From NCBI RefSeq assembly GCF_020360975.1, contig NW_025408668.1, positions 2,170,001 through 2,234,000 of the forward strand: a stretch of DNA of 64,000 bases, written 5' to 3'. The translations under genes and the position numbers were made by a program. This document shows, piece by piece, positions 1 to 11,623 of the stretch. This stretch comes from Hirsutella rhossiliensis (taxonomy: Eukaryota > Ascomycota > Sordariomycetes > Hypocreales > Ophiocordycipitaceae). The notes beneath the pieces were generated by a model. The model was not told where the DNA came from, searched no databases, and was given only the letters and a program-made list of their open reading frames with translations. How positions within the stretch are numbered: position 1 is the stretch's first letter; each line of letters starts with the position of its first letter.

Positions 1-788
1 CCGCCCTAGTCGCGCCTGCCGCCGCTCCGCGCTACCCGCTACCCGGCTTCTCGGCCGTTAACTTCGCTGCCCGCGCCGCCGCCGCCCCCGCTACGCTCTC
101 CGCTACTAGCCGCCGCGATAACGACGATAATAATAAGCGCGGGTCCTCGCCGCCCTCCTCCGTAAGCCCCTCTGCCCCTATTCTCGCGGGTATTACTAAC
201 TCCCTATACTAGTATAAGCGCGCCTTAGCCTAGGGCGCTACCCCTGATTCCCCCTACGTACGGTATGCTTTATAGTCCCTCCCTTACGCCGACTCGGCCG
301 GCCGCCCTTAAGGCAGCTGCTTCCTATGCGCCCGGGCTAGCCGCGCCTATAAGGTTACGCCGCCCGTCCTTACTTATACTACCGCGGCTTAGAGCGCCGC
401 GGAGCCGGGCAAGGACTAGAATAAGGCTAAGCGCGCTTTAACCGCTGCCGCCGCCGCCTACTATAACTTATAGTTCCTCGAGCGCGCCGCCCTCGTGCCT
501 AAGTACGTAAGCTCCCTTTCCCGTACTCTCTACGGCGCTAACACTCTCTCTCTTAGGGGCACCGTCGCCGCCGCCCTAGCCGCCCCCGCTACCTCTGCCG
601 CCGCCGCCTCTACTACTACTAGCACCGCCGCCGTTACCGCTTAGCTAGGTAGCCTAGAGGGCCGGATCCGTGCCCTCGAGGCTAGGGCCGCGCCTTATAC
701 TAACGAGGAGGACGAGGAGGAGGATAAGGAGGAGGATAAGGACTACTATTTAGTAGTCGAGACCTTACTAAAAAAGAGGGCCTACTAG
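1..788 (+). pseudogene. Gypsy-C convergent accessory frame (Ala/Pro-rich, CxxC motif, acidic tail)
   Basis: A rightward frame, read in register from base 3, stays open to a TAG at 786 apart from TAG/TAA codons that RIP makes from CAG, CAA or TGG. The start is outside the window. Order: Ala/Pro-rich N-terminus, a conserved PYVRY segment (about 252-266), a Cys motif reading SCFLCARASRAYK (about 313-351; the last Tyr could be a mutated Cys), an Ala-rich stretch ending AAAAYYNL, a coil-like LEGRIRALEA segment and an acidic Glu/Asp tail. The same order occurs in Gypsy-A at about 10.85-11.46 kb. The frame converges on pol of the same element. I do not recognise the family. A small zinc-binding or nucleic-acid-binding protein is possible but inferred only from the CxxC spacing. 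Confidence 0.55.
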
Positions 789-959
789 GCCTAGTCTATA
801 CGCCCTCGAGCGCGCCTATAAGGGCTAATACGATTTATTTATACTACCGCCGACCTAAGTACGCCTTGCCTATTATCCGTAGTCGCGGTATCCGTAATAT
901 ATACCTATAGCTTATACTAGCGTAGCGACCGCCGCGGGCCCGGTGCCCTACTGCTTTCT

Positions 960-3170
960 TAGGGGCAGGGCGTAGTCTCCCTTATATCTTAGGGTACTAG
1001 CTACTTTGCTACTAAGGGGGTAGCTTCTCTTGCTAGGCTATCGTTTCCCTTTACTAGCCTATAAAGGGCCTCGAACTTATTTAAAGCTACCGCGCCCTTA
1101 AACTTAAAAGCTAGCTCTTACGTTAAGTCCTAGTAGCTATACTACTTAATAAAGACTTTATGCCTCTTACCGCGGCCTATATTCTTTTAATAGGCCGCTT
1201 ATAACTCTTTTACTAAGAACTCCTCCTCCCCCTTAATAAAGATAGCGGCTAGTTAGGGATCCGCTATTTCTTAGCTTAGTAAGGGGTTTATAGTAGCGTA
1301 ACGAAGGAGGTTAACGTTAATTATACTATAAATACTAAAGGGCAGCCCCTCTAGCTTTATAGTCTATAGACTTAGCACCCTCTTTACTATATACTTAGCG
1401 TATAGCTAGTCGAGGTTTTTCTTTAGCTTTATCGACCTATAGTTATAGAGGTCTAGCTAGACCTTATCCCCCGCTACGAACCTATCTATAAGATCCCGCG
1501 ACTTATTAGCCTACCGCTCTTAGTCCTAGGCGGTAGACGCTATTAAGGATTAATAGAATTCTATAACTTATTATAGCTTCTATATAAAGGCAGACGCCCT
1601 ACCCTCTAAGGAGCTAGCTAAGTAGCGCTTTATACTTATATTTATAGTAATAGGCTATACTAATAGCGGTTTAAACCTATATAGCGCGAGGAAGGGGGAT
1701 ATACTAATAGATAAGTTTAACCTATTATTAAGCGCTATCTAGGCTATAGGAAGCTACTTATCTTAGTCCGCTTAGTTATAGGCTATTACCCTTTAAAGGT
1801 AAGCTTAGACTTCTTAGTTAAAGCGTTTAGGCCTTTTATTAGTCTATAAGTAGTAAGCTATACTTAGTAACTAGGTAACTTAGAGTAGCTTATAAAGGTA
1901 CTACTAAAAGCGGCCGGTTTAATTAGTACCCTTATTACTAGTAATTAAAGCTAGCTATTAATAGAAGCGGGCGTAGTATTAAAGGAAGCGCTTAGTATAG
2001 GCCTCCGCTTTTATAGATAGTATTGGCTCTAGTACTACTTCCTTACTTAAATAGTCCTTAATTACCTAAAGATTATAGTTACCGCCCGCTATAAAGGGGA
2101 GGCCTATAATAAAGTCTATCTATATATATATATAAAACCGGTTAAGGACCGATAGTAACTTTAATAGCCCCCTCTTAAGCGCTCGCTAGATCTTTAAGCG
2201 GCCGTAGATATTATAGTTATAGAGGAAATAACGGATATATAGTACTATAAGCGGCTAGTAAAAGTCCCGGCTAATCGCTACTAGCGTACCCTCGCGGCTA
2301 AGATAGCCGATTACGCTTAAGTTATAGATTATTTATACGATCCGCCCTCTTAACCTATCCCGCTCCTTAACTTTTAGGGGGGCCGCCCTAGCTACGGCCT
2401 CCGTTATCGCCGGCGCGCTTAAGACCTATAGCCTACCTTTATAGCGAAGGTAGCTATAGGGGTCGATATAGTAGTCGCCTACTTAGACTTTTAACCTAAG
2501 GCTACGGTTAAGTAAGCGCGCCCCTACCTTTATAGCGTAGCGTACGCTTATATACGTACTATCTTATACCGCTAGCTATTCTTATAAGCGTTAGAGCTCC
2601 TCGTCTTAAAAGATACGCTAAGGGACGTCGGGCGTACCTTTAAGGGGGGCCGGGACCCCGGCCGCTCTTAGGGGGTTACCCTCCGCCCTTAATAAAGTAG
2701 CGCTAAGGTAAGTCTAAAGCGCCTTATCTAGGATTATCTATATATCTCGTATATTAAGGTCTATAAAGGTAGGCCGGTCCTACTCTCTCTATAAGAGGGC
2801 GTCTAAGACTATAGCCTCCTTACCTAGTCTATACTTAATATAGAACTAAAAGCGCGAGAGATACTCTGCCTAGCGCGCCTACCGCTCTAAGAGATACTAT
2901 TAAGTTATAAAGTATTTAAGGTTCTTATAGTCTATAAGGATCTTAAAGCTCTCGTATCTATAGAGCTCCGCTTACTATTACTTAAGGTAGCTAATAATTA
3001 CTAATATCTCCTTATCGTAGATTAGGTAGTTCCTTTTTACTATAGTAAGCTTATATAAGTAAAATACTACTAGCCTCCTCTACCCTTTTACTTCTTAGGA
3101 TAGGGTTCCCTTAAGTACGTAGCTACTATAGTCCGCTTCTATAGTTAATAGATTATTAAAGTCCTACTAT
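960..3170 (-). pseudogene. Gypsy-C pol remnant, integrase and RNase H end
   Basis: Minus-strand pol remnant covering the downstream half of the polyprotein: integrase towards about 1-2.5 kb and the RNase H side towards 3.1 kb. The call rests on collinearity with Gypsy-A (12.2-14.4 kb), where RNase H and reverse transcriptase motifs are readable, and on continuity with the reverse transcriptase half at 18950-21860. Stops occur throughout, mostly TAG/TAA of RIP type. The exact boundary between pol and the convergent accessory frame is uncertain within about 200 bp. Confidence 0.6.
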
Positions 3171-3175
3171 AGTAG

Positions 3176-3645
3176 TATAATAACCGGTATTATTCCTAAG
3201 AGATAAACCTATCGAGGGGTTTATATTAATAGATATAATAAGGCGTAGTCTAAGTAATAATATATATATTACGTTAGTAATAAGTTAGAGGTTATATACT
3301 ATAGACTATAAGTAAGTAATTAAAATTAAAGATAGAATCGTAATAAAGATATATATTAAAAGCTAAAGAGCTATCTATTTAAATAAGTAAAAGTAAGTAG
3401 CTATATATACTTATAAAGACTATCCTTAAATTACGGTCTTAGCTATAATCCCTTTTATAGCTTACTATAGCTTACTTATAAGCTATACTCTTAAGTAGTA
3501 ATCTATTTATATAAGGCTTACTTAGCTTACGTATGCTTTAGGTAAGCTAAGGCTAAGTAACTTCTTATCCTAACTATTATTCTAAGCCGCCTTATTATAT
3601 AAACTTAGCTAGCTTTTCTATAGCCCGCTAACTATAGTTATAATA
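3176..3645 (-). repeat. Gypsy-B1 3' LTR (470 bp)
   Basis: Begins TATAATAACCGG and ends GTTATAATA. It is the same length as all other complete LTRs of the family. By direct count it has no CpA and one TpG (near 3534). The internal region resumes at 3646. Confidence 0.92.
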
Positions 3646-3974
3646 TAATATCTCCCTTCCTTTTAGTCTTATTTATAAGACCTACTACTATCTTAGCCGC
3701 TATATATAAATATACCTTTATCGCGCGTATATATATTCCTTATTCGTCCTTTCCATCCCTTAGGATATACTACTAATAGTATATCTAGTCGCGTATTAAA
3801 GGATCGTTCTTATAAGACCCTTAAGTATATTCGTTTAGCTAAGTCTATTAATTATCTTAGTTTTAACGTTATACTATATTCTTTTTATTTATTACGCGGC
3901 TTTTATTATAAAATACTAGAGAAATCTTCTAAGTATACTAAATATATATAGCGGGGTCGTTCCTATAATACGTT

Positions 3975-4047
3975 TATTACGAAAAAGATATAGCCGCCTA
4001 TTAGATATAAGCGATAGCGTTAATTAATATATATAGTATACGCAATA
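3975..4047 (-). repeat. Miniature element LTR, left copy (73 bp)
   Basis: Begins TATTACGAAAAAG and ends ACGCAATA. It differs from the right copy (4272-4344) by a few transitions, consistent with RIP acting on two identical repeats. Confidence 0.85.
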
Positions 4048-4139
4048 TACCCCCTTAGGGATATTAGGTTAATTCGTCCTAAGATACCTAGATATCCTAG
4101 ACTATAGCGGGAATTTTTATATAGGCAGGCCCTATACTA

Positions 4140-4220
4140 AAACCGCGCTTAATTACGCTAGTAGGACTCGAACTACGGGACTTTAGGTAATACGCGCTAA
4201 GCTAGCTAGAAGTGCGTACG
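4140..4220 (-). other. tRNA-like segment inside the miniature element
   Basis: On the minus strand, 4164-4175 reads TAGTTCGAGTCC. Reverting one RIP-type change gives GGTTCGAGTCC, a consensus RNA polymerase III B-box within a T-arm-like context. An A-box-like TAGCTTAGCGCG lies upstream, but the spacing is shorter than in a normal tRNA and the acceptor stem pairs poorly. It may be a captured tRNA fragment or a SINE-like internal promoter. It is not a functional tRNA gene. Confidence 0.35.
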
Positions 4221-4257
4221 TAGTTACCGGGAAGTTCTTAGAGGGGTAACCCCTCCG

Positions 4258-4271
4258 CCTAGGCTTATAAC
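4258..4271 (-). other. Primer-binding site of the miniature element
   Basis: Minus-strand reading GTTATAAGCCTAGG directly abuts the LTR. Undoing one TpG-to-TpA change gives GTTATGAGCC, complementary to an initiator tRNA around its CAU anticodon. Drosophila copia primes in this way from a 5' tRNA-Met half. Confidence 0.6.
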
Positions 4272-4344
4272 TATTACGAAAAAGATATAGCCGCCTATTA
4301 AATATAAGCGATAACGTTAATTAACGTATATAGTATACGCGATA
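4272..4344 (-). repeat. Miniature element LTR, right copy (73 bp)
   Basis: Begins TATTACGAAAAAG, ends ACGCGATA and is followed directly by the ACGTT target duplication. On the minus strand this is the 5' LTR, so the primer-binding site lies just left of 4272. Confidence 0.85.
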
Positions 4345-4399
4345 ACGTTAGGCGTAGCGATTAGCTCTTATAGGTAACTTTTATTATCCTACTTATTAT

Positions 4400-7300
4400 T
4401 TATAGCTAACGTATTTCCTAGTATCCTAAATAAATTTAGAGTCCGATCGATTAAATAAAAAAGAAGAAATTACTAAGGAGTAAATATTAAAAGCTTAAGC
4501 TAACTTAAACGAAGCCTTAGCCTATTTAGCGTAGCTTCGCTATTAAAAGCGCTAGCTAAAGATAAAGGGTATAGAGATAGTCTATTAAGGCCTTTATTCC
4601 TTAAATAATCTTAATAAGGCTAAGCGCTAAGAATTTAAAGCGGTAGTCGATATTTAGTTTATAGGTAGGTTTAATATAATTAATTAGAATGCTATTAGTT
4701 CGTTAAGTAATTTTATAATACCTAGGGTAGATTTTACTAGTAAAACTATTAAAATAAAGAACTATAGTAGGTTAAGTACTTAAGTAGTTCCTAAGTATTT
4801 TCTTTTAGTTTATATCCCTTCTACTTAATAAGGTATTCCTATTACTAACCTTATTTTCTTATATTTAGTATTTATTTAGCTTTATATTCCTAATTATTAT
4901 TAACTTCGATTTTATCTTATAGTTTAGCGTTTTATAGTACTAGTTTTAATAATAAGATATAAAATATTAGGTATATCCGTATTATTATTAGTAGCGAAAG
5001 TTCGTAGTTAAATTTTAAAATTACTTTCTTAACCTTAAACGGTTTAAGTTTCTTAAAATTTAATTTATTACTTAGTTATTTTATTTTAATATTTTATTAT
5101 ATAAGGTAGACTATATCTCCCTCTTAAAAGATTAGTCCCTATAATCTTTTCCGATTATAATAAGTAGATATTCGTTTTCTAATAAATTAAAGTTCTTATT
5201 ATATTTCTTTATATAATTTTTATAGCTAATCTACTTATAATATTACTCGTTCTACTTATAGTCCTTATTAAGTAACCTTAAATACTTCTAAGTTATATCC
5301 GTAATTAGTATATATTAGTAAGAGCTTAGTTATTTCTATAACTAAGCTATTATAAGCTAGTTACGCTATTAGTAGCTATTTAACTTAATTATTTTATTTA
5401 TAGCTAATATAGTATCGTAAATATTATTTAAGCGTTTAGTTAAGTTATTTTATTTATCTATCTATTTATAAGTAATAAGCTATACTAAGCTTATATTTCG
5501 TCCTTAATTATACTAGAAGAGCTTACTAGAATTTAGCTATAAATATACTTATTTTATTAAAGATAATCTTATTTAGTAGTCCGTAATTACTAATAATTAT
5601 TTATAGGAATATATATACTAGCTCTTTTATATTACTTACTTCTTTATATAGTAAGAAGTATCTATACTTCGTTAACCGGTCGGTAATAACGAATATACTA
5701 TTATACTTAACGTTAGTTATAGGTTCTTTTAATTATAGTTACTTTATAATATAATTAAAAGCTATTAAATCCTATAGTTTCTTTAGTACTAGTAGCAGTT
5801 ATAATTCTCTATATAGCTTATATTATTTAGCTTTACTTTATATATAAAGTTTATATTTTTTAATAACTTATTATATTACTTCCTTAAGCTATAAGAAGTT
5901 ATATTATCGTTTAATCTATTTTATTATTCTTTAGATTCCTTAGTATCTATATATTAGATATTTATATATATCTTATATAACTTTATCTTATAACGCTAGT
6001 AGTATCTAGATTTTATTTTTATATAATAAAACTTCCGAATATTCTATATTATATCCCTTTAATACTTTATATTCTTTTATCTATTTTAGGATCTTTTAAT
6101 ATATTAAGTTATTAAGTTATACTTTAAATATTATATTTAGCTATTATTACTAGTAGTTTCTATTTTCGTTAATTTCTAAGAGCTATTCTTTTACTATAGG
6201 TACTCTTATATTATAGTTACTTTATCGACTAAGAGTATTAGCTCGACCGTTTTCTATTCCTTTTCTATAGATTATTCTATAGTTAAATTCTAATAAATAT
6301 TCGGCCTATTAAATCTATCGTCCGTTTAACTATTATATTATTATAAAGTATAAGATATTCTTATAATCTATATAAACCTTAACTTTATACTTACTTTTAA
6401 GAAGGTAGTATTAAAATTCCTTAAAAGCTTAAATAATTATAAGGAATTCTTTATCGTAAATAAAGTAATTAAGTTCTACGCTATATAGCTTCTTTAAGTA
6501 GAATATAATTAGTTATAGTCTTTCTTTATTATCCTTTTATCTAATTTATACTCTTAGAGTAAAGTCTAATATATTAGTTTTAAGTTCGATTTATTATTTT
6601 AAATTAAAGGTAGTTAAGACTAGTTCTTATATAATTATAGTTTTAATATATTCGAAAGCTTCGTTAGCTTTATTATCCTATATAAATTCTTTTTCCTTTT
6701 TTATTAAGTTATATAGTAGTGCTATAATCTTTTTAAAATCTTTAATAAATCGTTAATAGTAATTTATAAATCCTAGGAAACTTTATATATCTTTAATGTT
6801 CTTTAGCGTTAGCTATTCTTTAACTAAGTTAATTTTATCTTATTATATTTATATCTCTCTTAGTAAGATTATATATCTAAGGAAGTTTACTTCCTATATA
6901 TAAAACTTACTTTTCTTTAGTTTAACTAATAACTTTATATTTTAAAGTATATAGAGTACCTTATAAACGTATTCCTTATATTCCTTTAAGGTATTTAAGA
7001 AGATTAAGATATTATCTAAGTATACTACTATAAAGATATCTAAGTATTTATATAGGATATTATTAATTATCTATTAAAAGGTAGCTAGTATATTTATAAG
7101 TTTAAATAGTATTACTAGATATTTAAATAGTTTAAATTTCGTTTTAAAAGCTATTATTTATTTATATCCTTTTTTTATATATATTAAGTTATAAGCGCCT
7201 TTAAGGTTAAGGGCTATAAACTATTTTTTACTATATAATCGATCTTATAGTTTTAATATAAGCGGTAATAGTATTCGGTCTTTTATTATTATATCGTTTA

Positions 7301-9800
7301 AGCGTATATAGTTAATAACTAGTTATAGCTTACCGTTTTTTTTAGAATAAATATAACTAGGTAGCCTACTTTAGATATTAACGTTTATATATATCCCTTT
7401 TATAGATTCTTATTAAGGTCGTTATATAGCGTTTATAGTTACTTTTCGTTTAAGTTATAGATCTTATAGAACGTTAGCGTTATTCTATCCTTAAGATAAA
7501 TTTTATAGTCTTATTAGCTATATTTAAGTAACCCTATCTTAAGTTCTTCCTTAAAGAGTTTATTATATTTCTAATATTCCTAGGGGATATTCTTTATTCT
7601 ATCTTATAGGCTTTATTCTTTCTTTTAAGAGCTAGTTTCTTTTAACTTAAGCTCTTTATTAATTTATTTAAGGTCTTTCCTTAAAGTAGTAATAACTCTT
7701 TAAATCTTTATATTATATCCTTTATTTTATTTATATTAGATACTAGGTTATATAGCTATATTAGTTAGTATATAGGTCTTATTAATCGATTTTATTATAT
7801 CTACTAGTTTAGTTACTATTTTCGTTTATATTACTAAAGCCTATAATAATTTACTTAAATAGTTATCCCTTTTATCTTATTTAGTAGCTAAATTATTATA
7901 AAATCTTACTTTCTTTTAAATCTACTAGTCCTAGAAACTTTTATCTATATTTTAACGTAGCTAGCTAGTTTTCTAGTTAATTAATAGGTTACTCTTCTAT
8001 AGCTATAAAAGTCTTAATATAAGGTCGTATTTTTTAATATTTATAATATTAAAGTTAACTTATTTATTATAGCCCTAGATATTAATATTAAGGTAATTAA
8101 TCTCTATATTAATAATTCTATTATTATAGTTAAAGGCCTCTCTTTTAATATTTATAAGTTTATATAGATCTTTCTTATATCTTTATATAAGTCGGTAATA
8201 ATTAACGACTTTAAGTAAAATATAATTACTTATTACGCTATAGTCTAAAAGTATATATATATAATATCCCGCGATTTAAATATCTAATACTATTTAGTTA
8301 TTATAGCTTACTATTACTATATATAAGGTCCTTAAATCTTATTATATCGTGCTAGTCTATAACCCTTTTATAGATAGTATACCTTGTTTTTTACTTAGTC
8401 CTTATTTATTTTATTTAGGTATTCTTCTTCGATTTATTATTAATATCGTTTCTTTATATTTTTATCGCGTAGTATTATATTAAAGCTTAAGAGACTAATT
8501 TCTTATAGCTAATTAAAGATTTCTTATTTCTTAATACTATATCGTTTATATTATATTACTTTATAGTTAATTATATACTATACTTTATAATTCTATTTAT
8601 TTTTATACTAAAGGTTAAGTTTTCGTTTAGTATCTTTTTATTTTCTATATAGTATCTCTATATTAATTTTTCCTTAGTTAAATATAGCTTATAGCCTTTA
8701 TATATATTACTAATAATCTTTTAGTATACCGTTATATTATTTATACTATACTTATACTTTTTTATATTTATAAACTTTATAGTTTAGGTATATATATTTA
8801 TTATAATCTTCTTTTTTATATTTAATTCGTTATATAAGTCTTTAAAAGATTAATAGTTTAGATACTTTAAAGTAAGTAGCGCTATACTATTCTTTTATTT
8901 TAACGTAATTATAAATTTTATATATTTCTAAAAGATATCTTATTAATAAACTATAATTATTACGGTATTTAAGTAGTATACTATAATTAGGTTTTAATAA
9001 TATAACTTAGTCGTTTAGGTAGTATTAATCGATTTTCTAGTAGTTTAGTTCTATACTTAAGTAGGGTTTTAAAAGTACTTATCTTTTATACCTAACTAAG
9101 AAGGCATTATATTATACCTTTATCTAGAAGTATATTATATAATCTAGGTAAACGTATAATATCTATAAAATATACTTATAGTACTTATAAGTAAGTAGTA
9201 TTTATAGATTATCTTTAAATTCTCCTTATAGTTACTATTCTTATTATAAAGCTATAAAGGTATTAACTATAGTAATAGCTATAGTATAGTTTCCTTTATA
9301 TAGTACTAGTTAATATCGAATTAATATAGCTTATTAGTTTTCTATAAGAATTTAAGGTATTTATTAGGTTCTAATTTTAAGTATTTCTTTAATTTCTTTA
9401 AAGTATAAAGTATATTCTTTAATTATAGTATTCTCCCTTAGTAGTAAGGGGGGTAGTATAAGTTTATTTTTATCTTTTATTTCTCTAGGTATTTCTTATT
9501 TTTTAGAGCTTATATTATCGATACTTTATTATTCCTCCTTAAGTTATTATCTAAGTTTTATAGGTATAAGGGTTATATCTATATCTTCTTTATTATATTA
9601 TTTATAGACTACCTATCGTTATTATCGATTTTTATTTTATATATCTTCTTAGAATTATTTACCGTTCTTTTTAATTTAGTTTTAAGAGACTCCTTTAAGA
9701 TAAGGGTAATTTAGTTTTATAAATTTAACTTATTTTTATATTTTAGGATCCCTTTATTATATTATTATAAGGGTTTTCTTTAATCGCTTTAAGAACTATT
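4400..9800 (-). pseudogene. Gypsy-B1 pol (integrase, RNase H, reverse transcriptase, protease) and gag 3' end
   Basis: Minus-strand Ty3/Gypsy polyprotein in gag-pol order from right to left. The reverse transcriptase catalytic motif reads VVYLDNILI (YLDN core at 7011-7022), where the usual YLDD has Asp changed to Asn by a G-to-A transition. Integrase occupies about 5.2-6.1 kb by alignment to B3, where YDSIFVITDRLTK is readable. Gag starts at the right and is interrupted by Gypsy-A at 9801. Stops are frequent and mostly TAG/TAA. The copy cannot encode protein. Confidence 0.85.
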
Positions 9801-9986
9801 TACTATAGAGTAGGTAAAGGTATATATATAGGTGCCGTTTATAAGATAATATTAATAAGCTATATAGAGCTCTTCTATATATAGCTAGCCCGCCTTTATA
9901 TATATAGGATCCGGCCCTTTATATATAACTATATAGCTTAGGCTATAGCCTAAGCCTATTACCTATAATAGTTAAAGACTCTTATA
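9801..9986 (-). repeat. Gypsy-A 3' LTR (186 bp)
   Basis: Begins TACTATAGAG and ends GACTCTTATA. It matches 17170-17358 throughout, including the shared block AATAAGCTATATAGAGCTC. Confidence 0.85.
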
Positions 9987-10560
9987 TAATACCCTCCCTT
10001 AAGCGCGGTATAGGGCTGCCCTATTAACGGCTCCTATATAATTAGGCCTATACTACTAGCTCTTCCCTACCCTTTCCCGTTAATTAAGCCGGCCCTACTA
10101 GCCTTATTATCCCTATGCCTATTAGCTTAGGTAGCTAGAACCTAGCTTTATACTTATCGGCTAGCTAGCCGTTTAAATAATAGCGCAACCTATTATATAC
10201 GCCCTTAAGTAGCTAGCGGCTAGTCTAGACCTACGTAAGTCTTAGGTTACCTATCCCTTCTACCTTAGGTAGTATCCTTTACTAAGGGGTATATAAAGTA
10301 ATATCCCCCCCTTCCCTCTTCCCTTCCTTCTCTCCCTTCTTTAACTATAGTAATAGTATTAATAGGTAAGTTCTACTCTACTTAGGGCGTTAGTCTATTC
10401 CTAGCTATATAGGCCGCTCTATTAATATATACTTATAGTAGTAGTAATAGTAGTAATAATAGCCTTAATAATAATAATAACTCTAACTAGTAAGTTCTAT
10501 ACCTTATTAAGCGGGAGGCCGTATTCTATTAAGCTAACTTTCGCGATAGATATATCTACT

Positions 10561-11457
10561 TCTCCCTCTCTTACCTCCTCCTTCTTAGAGCGTATAGAGT
10601 CGTTCGTCGACGTTATACTAGCCGCGGTCGACGATAACTCCGCCGCTACCGCCGCTCCTACCCGCGCCGCTACCACCGCTCCTACCGCCGCCGCCGCCGC
10701 CTCTACTACGCTATTCGCCCTTACGTCGCCCCTTAGGGTAACGACGCTATCCCCGCCGCTACCTATAACGCCCGGCCCCTTAGCCCCTACCTCTATCTCC
10801 GCTACCCCCGTAAGTCCGTAGTTAAGTAAGCGTAATAGATATTATCCGCTAACCTCCTATAATATAAGCGCTAAGTATAGGCTAGCGCCGCTTACTCGGC
10901 CCCCTATATACGTTATACGTCGTAGGAGCTCGACTACTCTAACTAGGCCGGGCGCCGCCGCGGCGGTAGCTACTACTAGTGCGCGCGCGCCGGCCGCGCC
11001 TATAAGGCGGCGCCTTTTATCCTACTTACTATAGCGTTAGCTTAAAAGGCCGGCTCGTATAGGCAGGCGTAGGGGGCTACTAAGAAGCGCTTTACCGCCG
11101 CCGCCGCCGCCTACTATAACCTCCGCGCCCTTAAGCGATAGGGCCTTATACCTAAGTAGGTCCTTACTCCTCTACTCTCTTACTTCTGCCTTTAACGTAC
11201 CTAGCGCTAGGGATACCGCCTCCGTTACCCTATCGGCGGTCTCCTTAGCTATACCCGCCTCCGCTACCGCCGCTGCCCCTACCGCCGCCGCTAGCCGCCG
11301 CCCCTCTACCCTTAGAGCCGCCGCCGCTACCGACTAGCTTATAGGCTTAGAGGGCCGCCTTAGTACCTTAGAGACCGCTACCGCCGCTAATAAGAAGGAG
11401 GCGGCCGACGAGGATAATAATAATAAAGATAATAATAAGGGTAACGATAATAACTAA
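10561..11457 (+). pseudogene. Gypsy-A convergent accessory frame (CxxC motif, acidic tail)
   Basis: Rightward frame between pol and the 3' LTR, ending at TAA 11455-11457. It is homologous to the frame at 1-788. Conserved parts include YKR and PYIRY (about 10.86-10.91 kb), CARAGRAYK (10980-11006), KKRFTAAAAAYYNL (about 11.08-11.12 kb), LEGRLSTLE and an Asp/Asn/Lys-rich tail. The middle part reads in a different register from the two ends, so a frameshift near 11.16-11.19 kb, and possibly another upstream, is present in this copy. Stops are TAG-type. Upstream sequence is Ala/Pro/Thr-rich. Family not recognised. Conservation in two diverged elements argues for a real, formerly selected gene. Confidence 0.5.
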
Positions 11458-11623
11458 GAATAAGCTTAGGTAGTTTAAGGGCTTTACCCTATAATAAACG
11501 CTATTTTTATCTCCGCTTATACTATTATACTTATATTACCTATATTACTATAACTACCCCCTCTACTTTACTTACTTTATAGTCTTAGCTTAGGCCGCTA
11601 TTAGTAGTCTACTAGTTTATTAT

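Larger units (their letters stand above)
1..3175 (-). mobile_element. Gypsy-C LTR retrotransposon, left part (split by Gypsy-B1)
   Basis: This is the 3' portion of a Ty3/Gypsy-type element whose coding strand is minus. It runs off the left window edge and is cut at 3175 by Gypsy-B1. The sequence resumes at 18945, where the AGTAG duplication (3171-3175 and 18945-18949) lies. The middle of this part resembles the pol 3' half of Gypsy-A (12.2-14.4 kb), and its first 0.8 kb resembles the accessory frame of Gypsy-A. It is GC-rich but almost free of CpA and TpG, so it is RIP-mutated without being AT-rich. The 3' LTR lies outside the window. Confidence 0.8.
3975..4344 (-). mobile_element. Miniature LTR element (TRIM-like), 370 bp
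   Basis: This insertion is absent from the same place in Gypsy-B2 (about 24363) and B3 (about 38590). It has two direct 73-bp terminal repeats (3975-4047 and 4272-4344), starts TATT and ends ATA (TG...CA after RIP), and is flanked by a 5-bp duplication ACGTT (3970-3974 and 4345-4349). Read on the minus strand, the repeat is followed at once by GTTATAAGCC, the same primer-binding site as Copia-1 and Copia-2. The other internal edge reads CTAAGGGGGTA, like the Copia-2 polypurine tract. The 224-bp interior has no coding capacity. It is best explained as a non-autonomous Copia-type element mobilised in trans. Confidence 0.85.

Noticed and set aside
4140..4220. Functional tRNA gene
   Set aside because: A- and B-box spacing is too short and the acceptor stem pairs in only about five positions. 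Kept only as a tRNA-like segment.
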